This document shows, one piece after another, positions 11,163 to 21,305 of a stretch of 64,000 bases of DNA. The translations under genes and the position numbers were made by a program. The stretch comes from Limonium bicolor (Eukaryota; Streptophyta; Magnoliopsida; Caryophyllales; Plumbaginaceae). Position 1 is the first letter of the stretch. Each line of letters begins with the position of its first letter. The notes beneath the pieces were generated by a model, which saw nothing but the letters and a program-made list of their open reading frames with translations, was not told the DNA's origin and did no database searches. The DNA lies in contig CM041776.1 in assembly GCA_023374045.1 (NCBI GenBank), positions 144,649,296 to 144,713,295 of the forward strand, read 5' to 3'.

Positions 11163-13384
11163 TGTTATAACCCAAGGTTCGGTATAGAATTATTTTCATT
11201 TAGATGTTAACCTAAGTGGAATTACTTATCAGGACATGGAGGTCCTTCTGATTAAAGGTGAGGACGAGGAGGTCTTTTGCCATTGGTTAATTAGGTAAGG
11301 ATTAATTAAGTTAATAAATTCCTTTATTAACTTTCTTGATCACATTGTGAATCACGTTCTTTTCCCCACTATCAGAATCCCCATCTTACAGTTAGCGAGA
11401 CGCTCTTCTCTCTCTCTTCTCTCTCAACGCCGCTTCCTTTCTCGATCAGTCAAGCTCCCTTGATTCTGCTGTCAAGATTCAACTGTGGATTGCTCCGCCA
11501 TTGGAATTGTTGGTTTCTTCGAGGTAGGGTTGCCAGATTACTCTTTTCGTTGCTTCTTCGGTTCTTGAGTTCTCCTTATTATGATTTCCTCGGCAATCTG
11601 ATTGTGGTTCAGCGTTGGTTCTTGTGCTCTATCAATTCTCTTCTATTGTTGGTTTCGTCTGCGAATCCGCTGTCTAATTCAGGTGAGGAATGTGAGTACG
11701 TTCTGCATTTCAGTTTCAGGGTTTAAGTTGTGTTTCTGATTTGGGGTTGTAATTGTGTTCTGATTCAGAGGTTTGGAACTGTTTCTTTTCGGTTTGCGTT
11801 GCCGGTCTGCGTTCGGGTTTCTGCTGTGGTTTGGATTCTACTGTTCAGATTGGAACGCCGTCTCTGTTAATTCAAGGTAGGTGGCTGATGGATTCGGTTA
11901 GTGTGTTCAGCCTTGGGGAGTTTCATTCCAGTTCTGAATTTTGATTGTGATCTGTCTTGGATTGTGGTTGGGAACTGTCTGTTTAATGTCGTTTTAATGC
12001 CTACAAACCCCCAAGGTTTTTTTCTACAAACATATAATGTTTTGACATTGTTTTGGTGCTTCTGTTCGTGTGAAAATCGCCTCTGTTCATTGTGTTTTTC
12101 GGCGCGTCCGAAGTTCCGTCCGACCTTGGACGTTCGGACCTGCCCTGTTTCGCTTTGATTTTTCTGAAGTTTTGTCGTGTCCGAACTTCCGTCCGAGCTT
12201 CGATGTTCGGACGGGGTGCGAGGACGAGTCCGACTTACAAGTCTCGAATGGTGTCCGAACTTATAAGTCCACATAGAAGTTCGAACACACCCATATCCTT
12301 CTTCTGATTTGCTTGGACTTGTGTCCGAACTTGACATTCGGACACATGTTCGGACATTACGCATATTTGGTTTCTGAAAACATCCGGACATCCGTCCGAG
12401 CTTGGATGTTCGGACACCTCCATCTCTGCCTCTGTTTTAAGGTTCGACCTGTGTTCGAGCTTCGTCGTTCGGACACATGTTCGGACACATGTTCGGACAT
12501 GGTACTATTTTGACCATAACCTGCTTGTTCGAGCTCCGTTTTGACTTCCGTTTGCGGGGTTGGATTCCCCTTCTGATTTCCAAGCTATCTATGTGCTTTC
12601 TGGTGCCTTTGGTGCACATATGCTTATCTGTATTTAAGCTTCTATTTTGGGACCTAATTATCTCTGTATTTGAACCTTTGGATGGCTGGTTTAGCTGTCT
12701 CGTAGTGCGCTATGTAGGATCCTTCTGTTCACGGGTGATGTTCCCCGTTCTGTTCACAGGTGTTCCACCTGTTCTATTTATGAGTGAGGTTTCCTCGTTC
12801 TGTTCACGAGCTGGTTGCTCGTTCTGTCTGTATACTGTGATCAACTAGTGTCCCGATCTGTTTTCTGATTCTGTCTGTCTCTGACTCTATTCAGTCCTTT
12901 AATGAAGGGACCTCTGTTTCTGTTTTCTGACATGCTTATGGATTCCTTTCGACTCCTTCTGATTTGGATAATATTCTTTAAATGTTTTGAGCATGCTGGT
13001 TGATGAAGTTAGTCATCTACTGGGCATAGTTGTTTGCTCATTCCCCTACTCTATCTAACATTGCAGATTGATCAGCGAGGGTCACTTTGCTCAGCTTCCG
13101 GAGTTTAGTTAGTTATGTTATTTTGATTCTTTTGAGACATTTGTATTCGACTTTGATCCTTTGGGCCTCTTCAGTTAGCTTCCGCTTTTGTTATTCGTTT
13201 GGTGGGTTTTGTAATGACTTTTGGGATGTTTCAACATCACTTTGTTAATACTTTTATTTGAGGATTCGTTTTGGGCCTTTCTTGATTATTTGTTAACTTC
13301 GTTTATTAGAGCCTTGCGTTATTATGTAATAATACGCGGCGTGTAATACCCCAAACTCCTAGGCCAGTGTTTGGGGGTGTTACA
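11163..13384 (+). mobile_element. Element A, first LTR (2,222 bp)
   Basis: The termini are TGTTATAACCC and GGGGTGTTACA, and the LTR is intact. A pyrimidine-rich leader (11405-11450) is followed by three 5' splice-like sites, GAG|GTAGGG (11523), CAG|GTGAGG (11683) and AAG|GTAGGT (11877). Then comes the quasi-palindrome array (12105-12520), and a pyrimidine tract ending ATTGCAG at 13066. Against the other two LTRs it shows scattered substitutions and small indels, so it is an old copy. Confidence 0.9.
12105..12520. repeat. Quasi-palindrome array in LTR A, copy 1
   Basis: Repeated half-sites of the form GTCCGAACTT and AAGTTCGGAC start at about 12105, 12179, 12253, 12323, 12394 and 12453, a period of 70-74 bp except for the last. 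Each pair can fold back. Apparent open frames of up to 174 codons on both strands come from the repeat composition and do not resemble proteins. Confidence 0.75.
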
Positions 13385-13389
13385 TTTAG

Positions 13390-13407
13390 TGGTATCAGAG
13401 CCAGGTT
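13390..13407 (+). other. Primer-binding site of element A (initiator Met tRNA)
   Basis: TGGTATCAGAGCCAGGTT lies five bases after the LTR end. It is the standard plant primer-binding sequence complementary to the 3' end of initiator methionine tRNA, with a long match of about 16-18 nt. Confidence 0.9.
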
Positions 13408-13495
13408 CTAATCTGCTGGGATTTTAAGTTAGCCAGTCAGTCAGAAACATCAATGCTAGTGTCTGAGTCTAATTGCCTACTGTTGGACTTTCAGT

Positions 13496-14371
13496 ATGCC
13501 GCCAAGAAGGGCTCCAGGAAATGTTGCTGATGCTGTTCAACAGTTTATGACGCAGCTCATGCAGACCATGGTTGTTGGGGGTGGACCAGCTGGGGGAGGA
13601 CCAACTGGCGGACCAGGCCCAGCTGGGGCTGATGCTGGAGGAAGGAACGTGATGGCGCTTCAAGAATTAATGAAGCTGAAGCCGCCATCGTTCGATGGGG
13701 CAGGAGACCCCCAGGAGGCCAGTCATTGGCTGTCAGAGGTGGAGGACTTGCTGCGAGTCATGGGCTCCGAGGAGGAGTAGAAGGTCGACTTTGCCACCTT
13801 CCTTTTCAAGGCCGAAGCCAAGGAGTGGTGGAGGTCTGTGTTGGAGAAGTTCCCACAGCCTTGGACGTGGGAACAGTTCACTAGGGAGTTCAACAAGCAG
13901 TTCTACCCTGATGTGTATAAGGACCAGTGCATCTTGGAGTATAATAGGCATCGCCAGGGGCGCGATATGAGTGCGGAGGAGTATGTTCGTAAGTTCATCA
14001 GCTTGTCGAAGTTCGCACCTGAGCTAGATGAGCATAGGAAGGCCAGGAAGTTTGAGAGCGGCTTGAGGCCAGATATCCGATCTACTGTGACGCTCTGCGT
14101 CACCAAGACCTTCAGGGATGTTGCTGATTCGCCTGTTGGTGGAGGGTGATTGAGAGGTCGTCAGTCTGGGGGAAGGAAGGACCAGAAGAGGAAGCAGAGG
14201 TCCGCGACGAGCGATAGGAGGGATCAGTCTGCTTTCAGAAGAAGCAGTCTACTAGAGACCGGCTGGGGGACCGCAGGGTTCGAAGAGATAGAGGTGGTTC
14301 GTCTTCGTCAGCTCCCGCTCCGAAGTGCCGGGTCTGCGACAAGTTTCACCGAGGGGACTGCTACAGGGAGT
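13496..14371 (+). pseudogene. gag: gag of element A, first internal copy (5' part)
   Basis: The gag starts MPPRRAPGN, has a Gly/Pro-rich linker (about residues 28-48), and then the retrotransposon gag core: PPSFDGAGDPQEA, LFKAEAKEWW, and a WEQFTREFNKQFYP block. This is the capsid-like part of Ty3/gypsy Gag, which packages element RNA. A TAG replaces a Gln codon at about 13778; the second copy has CAG there. An indel near 14092 shifts the frame. The CCHC knuckle begins at about 14329 (CRVCDKFHRG) and is cut at 14371 by element E. The rest of the knuckle region resumes after 20540. Confidence 0.85.
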
Positions 14372-14652
14372 TTAAGTGTGTAAAATATATCTATCTTAGG
14401 ACTTAATTTTCTATTTTTATAACAATGCATGTCATATTTACACTTATCATATGATTTTCCTAGATTTATATTTTTGATATGAATTGATATATTTTATGTG
14501 TTAAATGTAGGAAAAAGCTATATAATGGATAGATAATCTCATGAGCTTTCCAACGAACAAACGGCAAGTAAACGGACTTTACGAAGGATCTAGAGCCGGT
14601 TGAAGATTGCAGTAATAATTATAACGTACGACTATATATATATATATATATA

Positions 14653-14861
14653 ATCCGCCTCGCGGACATGTGGTGTGGAGTCCGCCTGATAAGTAGCGGA
14701 CATCACAGGCGCAACCGCCTGTTAAACTCGCGGACATGGTGTGGAGTCCGCCTGAAAGTAGCGGACATCACAGGCGCAACCGCCTGTTAAACTCGCGGAC
14801 GGGACCAGAGGTGTCCGCCTCATTTGCTCGCGGACGTGAAGGCGGACAAGGAGGCGGACGT
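14653..14861. repeat. GC-rich palindrome array in E 5' LTR
   Basis: Units beginning CGCGGAC occur at 14661, 14729 and 14794 (period 65-68 bp). Inside each unit GCGGAC pairs with GTCCGC, and AGGCG..CGCCT forms a second small hairpin. The matching array in the 3' LTR is at 19003-19213, with a few bases lost near 19078. Confidence 0.7.
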
Positions 14862-15097
14862 GCTAATTCATGCGCGCGCGACTAGTTTTTCTCCGATTTT
14901 CCATTCTTCCTTCGCGGCGCCGCACTTCATTAATTGCAGACGGTGACTACCGCAATTCTCTAATTCACGCGTGACGCCGATCCTGTCTGCAATCAATCAC
15001 TGTTGCCCGCGATCTGCTCACCAACTCCACCGCCATTCAATCGCACCGACTGCACCGTCCACGACCACTCTGTTGTTTTGCTTCTTTATTCCTTAGC

Positions 15098-15106
15098 CTA
15101 TAAATA
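15098..15106 (+). promoter_or_regulatory. TATA box of E 5' LTR
   Basis: CTATAAATA matches the plant TATA consensus and is conserved at 19450-19458 in the other LTR. It lies about 730 bp into the LTR, which implies U3 of that length and a transcript start near 15130. Confidence 0.6.
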
Positions 15107-16163
15107 CCAACGTTCCCTTCAGTAATTCATCCCTTCTTTAAATCCAAGCTCATCAGTTCCTACGTTCGTCACCAGTCCATCACCTCGTTCACGCCCACAC
15201 ACTGCTCACGAACAGATCACACACTCGCTCACCACATACAAACCACATCATTTCTATTCTCTCCGTTTTCTCCATTTTTATTTGTTTTCCACCACACCAC
15301 ATTCTACCATTTATTATTATTATTATTAGTACGACGTGGATACAGAGGCGGAGCTAGGATTCAAAGTCAACTTGCTAGCTGGAGTTTTCTCTACCCTTTC
15401 TCTTATTTTGTTTAAATGTTGTTTATATATAGTTATGTTTAATTAATAAACTTAAGCCCTCCCAGGTTTGGGATGCGAGCCTATTTATATAATTATGTTA
15501 TGTTGAGCTTTCCACTATGATTTTATCTAAAGTAGTAGTTTAATTCCAGTTCTTCATCTGCTTTAATTCTCTGATCAATTATTAAAGCAATACTTGTAGT
15601 TTTCTAATCAACACGCGAGAGCTGAGATAGATAACAAGACGTAGGAATATAAACCTGATTAACAGCTAGAAGCCTGATCCGGCCTATAGGTTAATTAGTC
15701 TCAAATAGAAGCTTTCTTTATGCGATTGGTTGTGTCCGGATTAGAGCATTAGTCTGCTGCTAGTTCTAGCAACTGGTTAGGGTTTAGATTTAGTCGTCAA
15801 CGAATTATTTATAGTTTCTGAGTTTATTACTTAAGTGGTAAAGTAATATTAATATAATTAATAAAATAGGTGAGCAGAACAACCCGGGATGCTTTCTCAA
15901 AACAAAAAGATTTATAATTCCTATTTTATTATCTTGTTCTATTTAATTGTTTTTATTATTATTTGTTTGAGTTAGTTTGTAATTATTTCTTCTCCTAAAA
16001 AGTATAAAATCTATTTACTAGAAAGTCTCAGTAAATTTAATTCATTGTCAGTTATCCACAGCGAGGTCCCCAAGAGTACGACAACCCCACGAATCCACTA
16101 TCCCGCAAAACGATTAGGTACACTGCCTAAGTGGTAGAAGTAGTCACATATTTCTCCATCAAG

Positions 16164-16185
16164 TTTTTGGCGCCGTTGCCGGGGA
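16164..16185 (+). other. Primer-binding site of element E (tRNA-Asp type)
   Basis: TTGGCGCCGTTGCCGGGGA, two to four bases after the LTR end, is the primer-binding sequence used by Athila-like and related plant retrotransposons (tRNA-Asp). Elements A, B and C in this window use initiator Met instead. Confidence 0.8.
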
Positions 16186-16448
16186 CCTCCGGCACGGTTA
16201 ATTGACAATTATTATTTAATTGGGATAAGTTAAATTTCATTCTTTTAAATTTTATTGGGATTTCTATTTTTATTTACTTTTATTTTTTTTATTTTCGCTT
16301 TATTTAATTTTTCTTAAAAAAAATTCTTGTATTTCTATATATTATTTGTTTCTCTTTCTAGTTAATTTTGTCTATTATTTTATTTTCTGTTTCTATTTCT
16401 TTTCTACTTGGTATTTTATTTTTTGTTTTTATAGGATATTACTGACAA

Positions 16449-17243
16449 TGGAGAGCAGCCACGATGAGGTGAGAAGATTGTTGATCAATCTGGAATGGAC
16501 ACGAATGCAAGAGGAATATCCTCATATCAAAGATTGGTCAAGGATTATCAACCACCTCAACCCTCAAATCGAGAGCCGTATTGGTGGGAAGTCGACCAGG
16601 CTAATGCACAATACAACGAAGCTCAGTTGGGGTATTACTACTTCAATCAGAACGAGCAGCAATCTACACGGAGGCTAGACGAATTTCTCCTGAGTCAGGC
16701 CGAGCCACTAGAAGAGATTTCAGTGGTGACTCCAAGGAGGACCAATTCGGGCCAGATATTATTGAAGCTGCAAGTTCTGATGAGGAGATAAAGAAACTTC
16801 TCAGTACATTTTTCTCCGACGCCGAGTTGGAGCAAATGTCTGAGAGTTACATTTCTCCTCCATCCCCATCCCCAACACAAGAGGAGCAATTAAAATATGA
16901 AGATAAGTTGTCTGAGCCGGTCTGCGAGCTTGAGAAAGGTGATCCTATTGAGCTTCACCTACCGGAAGAGGAAATTTACATCCTCGAATCTGAGGAAGGA
17001 ACACCACTACAGCCGGTCTCTCATCAACTCCCATCCTGCCTCCATAAGCCTCAACAGCAAGAGGAGGATATTTACATCCTCCAATTTGAGGAAGAAAAGC
17101 CAATCACACCTGGTCTCCTGTTAAAACTACGCTACCGGCAGTACCTCCTCAAGCACCAGGTTTTGTGGAGTATTCATTTTCCAATTATATATGCCGAAGT
17201 AACGTTTTGTTTTGATCCAGGTGGTTTGCTTTTCTATTACTAA
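16449..17243 (+). pseudogene. Degenerate internal ORF of element E
   Basis: A start at 16449 (MESSHDEVRRLL) opens a frame that must shift at least twice to stay protein-like. It moves into a frame carrying YQPPQPSNREPYWWEVDQ (about 16530-16600), then into one carrying an acidic Glu/Pro-rich stretch (16827-17160). There is no zinc knuckle, protease, RT or integrase motif. It may be a remnant of an accessory or gag-like protein of non-autonomous Athila relatives. I do not recognise a domain with confidence. Confidence 0.45.
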
Positions 17244-17355
17244 CTTCGTTATCCTGGCGAAGGTAATGTCTACTTTTATTTTTGATCCAGGATAACGAAG
17301 CGATAGTCTAGCCAAAGACTAAAACTACGGGCAGCTTACTGGGAGGCAACCCAGT
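17244..17355 (+). other. Two stem-loops after the E ORF
   Basis: CTTCGTTATCCTGG (17244-17257) pairs perfectly with CCAGGATAACGAAG (17287-17300), a 14-bp stem with a 29-nt loop. About 40 bp later ACTGGG/CCCAGT (17338-17355) forms a 6-bp stem around AGGCAA, the 'GGGAGGCAACCC' element that I associate with non-autonomous plant LTR elements. Both are candidate RNA structures for packaging or dimerisation; the role is not established. Confidence 0.6.
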
Positions 17356-17730
17356 GGTTAAAATTATCCTATTATTATTTTTATGAGTTTATTTAATTTT
17401 AATTTTAACGAAAAAAAAAAGAAGTGACAATGGAATCTGTGCTTTCATGCAACGCTTTTTAGCGTTTATTTTTGGGTAGTATGTGCAGGCGAGATTCTTA
17501 TCATGGTATCTGAAGAACTCCAAGGCTGGACACTTGCTTGAACGCAAGTGTGAGGAACGCTACTACCCCCATTGTTAGCACTTAAGTGTGAGGAAGGACA
17601 CCTTCCTCAATCTACGATATCAGGGGAGTTTCAAGTTTCTTTATTGTAAATGTTTGTGTCCAGTCTATCACGCTTAATGATTATTATATATCAGTCCATG
17701 ATTGTACTGAATGAAATTCTTCATGAGTCT

Positions 17731-17831
17731 GGCATATTTTGAAAGGTCTTTTCTTGAGTATTTTATGAACAATGAGGACATTGCTCCTCTTAAGTGTGAG
17801 GAAGTTTAAGACCTTTCCCTGAAAATATGCC
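17731..17831 (+). other. Long-stem inverted repeat in E internal region
   Basis: GGCATATTTTGAAAGGTCTT (17731-17750) is complementary, with a small bulge, to 17808-17831, enclosing about 57 nt. One of the internal AAGTGTGAGGAAGTTT copies lies in the loop, next to the right arm. Confidence 0.55.
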
Positions 17832-18703
17832 AGTTGCACTTAATGCCACACATGTTTTTAATTGTCTTCTTGCATTGAGGGAATCATTGCTCTGAGTGCT
17901 TATAAATGTTGAATTCTTGGGTGAAAATTTTTGCATAAATTTTGAAGTAAAGCCAGGTGGCCACCTCAAGAATCTTTCTGCTCTAGGCTATTTGATTGTT
18001 TAGTTTTATTAAAATTAATCTGTTTTCACTGAAATTTGGTGGATTAAGTTGATTAGTGAAACTGAATTAGTTTATCTTGGGATTTTGGAAATGATATGAA
18101 AGTTTGGAATGAAAGGATAAGGCAAGGTACTCCGCTGATCAAAAATTTTCCTAACAAATGCAGGCCTCGTCTATCCGGTTATTAAGTCCTAGGGGTGCCT
18201 TAACACCTATCTACCTAAGGTCTCGCGATCTGGGATAGTTGGCCCAACACCGTTACAAGGATAGAGAGAAAAGTCTGGGTTACGGAAAAACTATGCAATT
18301 CGCAATTATTCAATTGTGTTGTATATATTTCTTGAAGAAGAATGTTTTTGCATACGAAAAGAGTTAATTGCAGTTTAATTTTCATATTTTGATCATGAGT
18401 ATGTGGTGTTGAAAGGTATCACGGAATAAGGTGTTACTTCACACCCCTTGTCATCCAAAGGTTAGAGGAAAATAATGGTGGAAGATCCCAAGATAATTTA
18501 CATTCAATTTTGTAGTCTAACTTATCCATGCTTTAAAAAAAATTATTCTTTTTCACTGTTTACGAAAACCTACAACCAGGAGCAGAACTATTCTTTTGAT
18601 TGTCATTTTGCTTGCTCTGTTTTGCATCTGTTTAACCCTGAGGTTTGATACTACGGCCTTAGAGATATATTTATTCTCTATTTGCTTGAGGACAAGCAAA
18701 AGC

Positions 18704-18719
18704 TAAGTGTGAGGAAGTT
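18704..18719 (+). other. Polypurine tract of E, with internal duplicates
   Basis: AAGTGTGAGGAAGTTT sits immediately before the 3' LTR start at 18720. The same 16 bases occur at 17792-17807, and shorter versions (AAGTGTGAGGA) occur at 17546 and 17584. Confidence 0.65.
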
Positions 18720-20534
18720 TGATAAGTGTAAAATATATCTATTCTTAGGACTTTAATTCTTCCTATTTTTATAACAATGCATGTCATATTTTACACTTAT
18801 CATATGATTTTCCTAGATTTATTTTTGATATGAATTGATATATTTTATGTGTTAAATGTAGGAAAAAGCTATAAATGGATAGATAATCTCATGAGCTTTC
18901 CAACGCAACAAACGGCAAGTAAAACGGACTTTAACGAAGGATCTAGAGCCGGTTGAAGATTGCAGTAATAATTATAACGTACGACTATATATATATATAT
19001 ATAATCCGCCTCGCGGACATGTGTGTGGAGTCCGCCTGATAAGTAGCGGACATCACAGGCGCAACCGCCTGTTAAACTGCGACATGTGTGTGGAGTCCGC
19101 CTGATAAGTAGCGGACATCACAGGCGCAACCGCCTGTTAAACTCGCGGACGGGACCAGAGGTGTCCGCCTCATTTGCTCGCGGACGTGAAGGCGGACAAG
19201 GAGGCGGACGTGCTAATTCATGCGCGCGCGACTAGTTTTCTTCTCCGATTTTCCATTCTTCCTTCGCGGCGCCGCACTTCATTAATTGCAGACGGTGACT
19301 ACCGCAATTCTCTAATTCACGCGTGACGCCGATCCTGTCTGCAATCAATCACTGTTGCCCGCGATCTGCTCACCAACTCCACCGCCATTCAATCGCACCG
19401 ACTGCACCGTCCACGACCACTCTGTTGTTTGCTTCTTTATTTCCTTAGCCTATAAATAACCAACGTTCCCTTCAGTAATTTTCATCCCTTCTTTAAATCC
19501 AAAGCTCATCAGTTCACTACGTTCGCTCACCAGTCCATCACCTCGTTCACGCCCCACCACACTCGTTCACGAACAGATCACCACACTCGCTCACCACATA
19601 CAAACCACATCAATTTCTATTCTCTCCGTTTTCTCCATTTTTATTTGTCTTTCCACCACACCACATTTCTACCATTTATTATTATTATTATTAGTACGAC
19701 GTGGATACAGAGGCGGAGCTGGGATTCAGAGTCGACTTGCTAGCTGGAGTTTTCTCTACCCTTTCTCTTATTTTGTTAAAATGTTGTTTATATATAGTTA
19801 TGTTTAATTAATAAACTTAAGCCCTCCCAGGTTTGGGATGCGAGCCTATTTTATATAATTATGTTATGTTGAGCTTTCCACTATGATTTTATCTAAAGTA
19901 GTAGTTTAATTCCAGTTCTTCATCTGCTTTAATTCTCTGATCAATTATTAAAGCAATACTTGTAGTTTTCTAATCAACACGCGAGAGCTGAGATAGATAA
20001 CAAGACGTAGGAATATAAACCTGATTAACAGCTAGAAGCCTGATCCGGCCTATAGGTTAATTAGTCTAAATGGAAGCTGTTCTTTATGCGATCGGTTGTG
20101 TCCGGATTAGAGCATTAGTCTGCTGCTAGTTCTAGCAACTGGTTAGGGTTCGTTAGATTTAGTCGTCAACGAATTATTTATAGTTTCTGAGTTTATTACT
20201 TAAGTGGTAAAGTTAATATTAATATAATTAATAAAATAGGTGAGCAGAACAACCCGGGATGCTTTCTCAAAAACAAAAAGATTTATAATTCCTATTTTAT
20301 TATCTTGTTCTATTTTAATTGTTTTTATTATTATTTTGTTTGAGTTAAGTTTGTAATTATTTCTCTCCTAAAAATTGATAAAATCTATTTACTAGAAGTC
20401 TCAGTAAATTTAATTCATTGTCAGTTATTCACAGCGAGGTCCCCAAGAGTACGACAACCCCACGAATCCACTATCCCGCAAAATGATTAGGTACACTGCC
20501 TAAGTGGTAGAAGTAGTCACATATTTCTCCATCA
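18720..20534 (+). mobile_element. Element E, 3' LTR (1,815 bp)
   Basis: It starts TGATAAGTG and ends TCTCCATCA, followed by the GGAGT duplication. It contains the palindrome array (19003-19213) and a TATA box at 19450-19458. It is slightly longer than the 5' LTR because the 5' copy lacks many single bases, several of them in short homopolymers. Confidence 0.9.
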
Positions 20535-20539
20535 GGAGT

Positions 20540-21305
20540 CTGGAGCCTGCTTCAAGAATGGATCCTTGGAGCATAGGACAGCTGACTGCCCTCAGGCCGA
20601 GAGGAGTAGGGGTAGCTCAGGAGGTAGAGCTGGTGAGTCCGCCTCAGGGTCTAGAGATCGAGATCGGGCTGAGCAGAAGAAGCCCTAGGGCCAGGCCAAA
20701 GTGTACGTGATGGCTGGAGAGAGAGACCGATCGACTGACAGGGTTGTCACAGGTATTCTCCAGCTGTCTTCTCGTTCTGTTTTCTGCTTGTTTGACTCTG
20801 GAGCCACCCACTCTTTTATTTCTGCTGAGTTGGTGGGTGAACTCAGTTTGCCTGTTGTGCCTCTGGGTGTTGAGTTGTGGGTGCATAGTCCATTAGTTAG
20901 GGACTCTTCTACACTTTTGAACTTTGTCTGTAAAGCTAGTCCTGTGTTAGTCAGAGATAGGACTCTATATGCTAACCTCATCCTGATGGAGATGTCCAAT
21001 TTTGATGTGATTCTGGGCATGGATTGGCTTGCTGCGCACCATGCCCACATTGATTGTGCTGCTTCGAGAGTCACTTTTGAGGAGACGGGTCAGCCCCACC
21101 TAGTTGTAGCAGGGAATGGAATCCCGTGCTCGCCGCCAGTTATATCAGCTATGCAGGCGTTCCGCCATTTGAGGAAAGGATGCTAGGGATATCTGTGCTA
21201 CTTCCCTGAGGTTCGCAAGGTTGCGAAGTTGGAGGACATTCCAGTGGTCAGAGACTTCCCTGATGTGTTCCAGGATGATGTACCTGGGCTTCTCCCTGCA
21301 GAGAG
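20540..21305 (+). pseudogene. pro: Gag end and protease of element A, first copy
   Basis: Just after the E insertion the gag zinc-knuckle tail resumes (GACFKNG ... ADC). The aspartic protease follows with its catalytic LFDSGATHSFIS block (about 20788-20827) and the ILGMDWL block (21010-21030) that closes the fold. A TAG at about 21183 and a missing base near 21303 separate protease from RT. Both defects are also present in the second copy (36249 and 36369), so they predate the separation of the copies. Confidence 0.85.

Larger units (their letters stand above)
14372..16161 (+). mobile_element. Element E, 5' LTR (1,790 bp)
   Basis: It aligns end to end with 18720-20534 with many single-base gaps. 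Features in order: an (AT)n run at about 14633-14651, a GC-rich palindrome array (14653-14861), a TATA box CTATAAATA at 15098-15106 in a Py-rich context, and an ATT triplet run near 15310. Confidence 0.9.
14372..20534 (+). mobile_element. Element E: non-autonomous LTR retrotransposon with tRNA-Asp primer site
   Basis: The element has LTRs at 14372-16161 and 18720-20534 and an internal region of 2.56 kb. It is flanked by the 5-bp duplication GGAGT (14367-14371 and 20535-20539) inside gag of element A. The 3' LTR starts TGATAAGTG; the 5' LTR has lost two bases and starts TTAAGTG. Both end TCTCCATCA. There is no protease, RT or integrase, only a short degenerate ORF, so it must be mobilised by another element. 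Its PBS and hairpin-containing internal region resemble Athila-related large derivatives, which is an inference. Confidence 0.9.

Noticed and set aside
11867..12513. Open frames of up to 174 codons on both strands in the palindrome arrays (also at 24984-25522 and 39953-40527)
   Set aside because: They are rich in Arg, Ser, Thr and Val-Arg-Thr repeats created by GTCCGAAC units, occur on both strands over the same DNA, and have no start context or protein features.
13390..13402. tRNA-like matches next to LTR ends
   Set aside because: TGGTATCAGAGC and TGGCGCCGTTGCCGGGGA are primer-binding sites of 12-20 nt, not tRNA genes; no cloverleaf surrounds them.
16449..17243. Calling the E ORF a functional gag
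   Set aside because: It needs at least two frame changes, lacks the gag core and zinc knuckle, and the element lacks pol.
20644..21074. Minus-strand open frames opposite protease and pol (also 21777-22037, 23058-23324, 35543-36140, 47479-47931)
   Set aside because: Antisense shadows of the GC-richer gag-pol sequence with no independent protein features.
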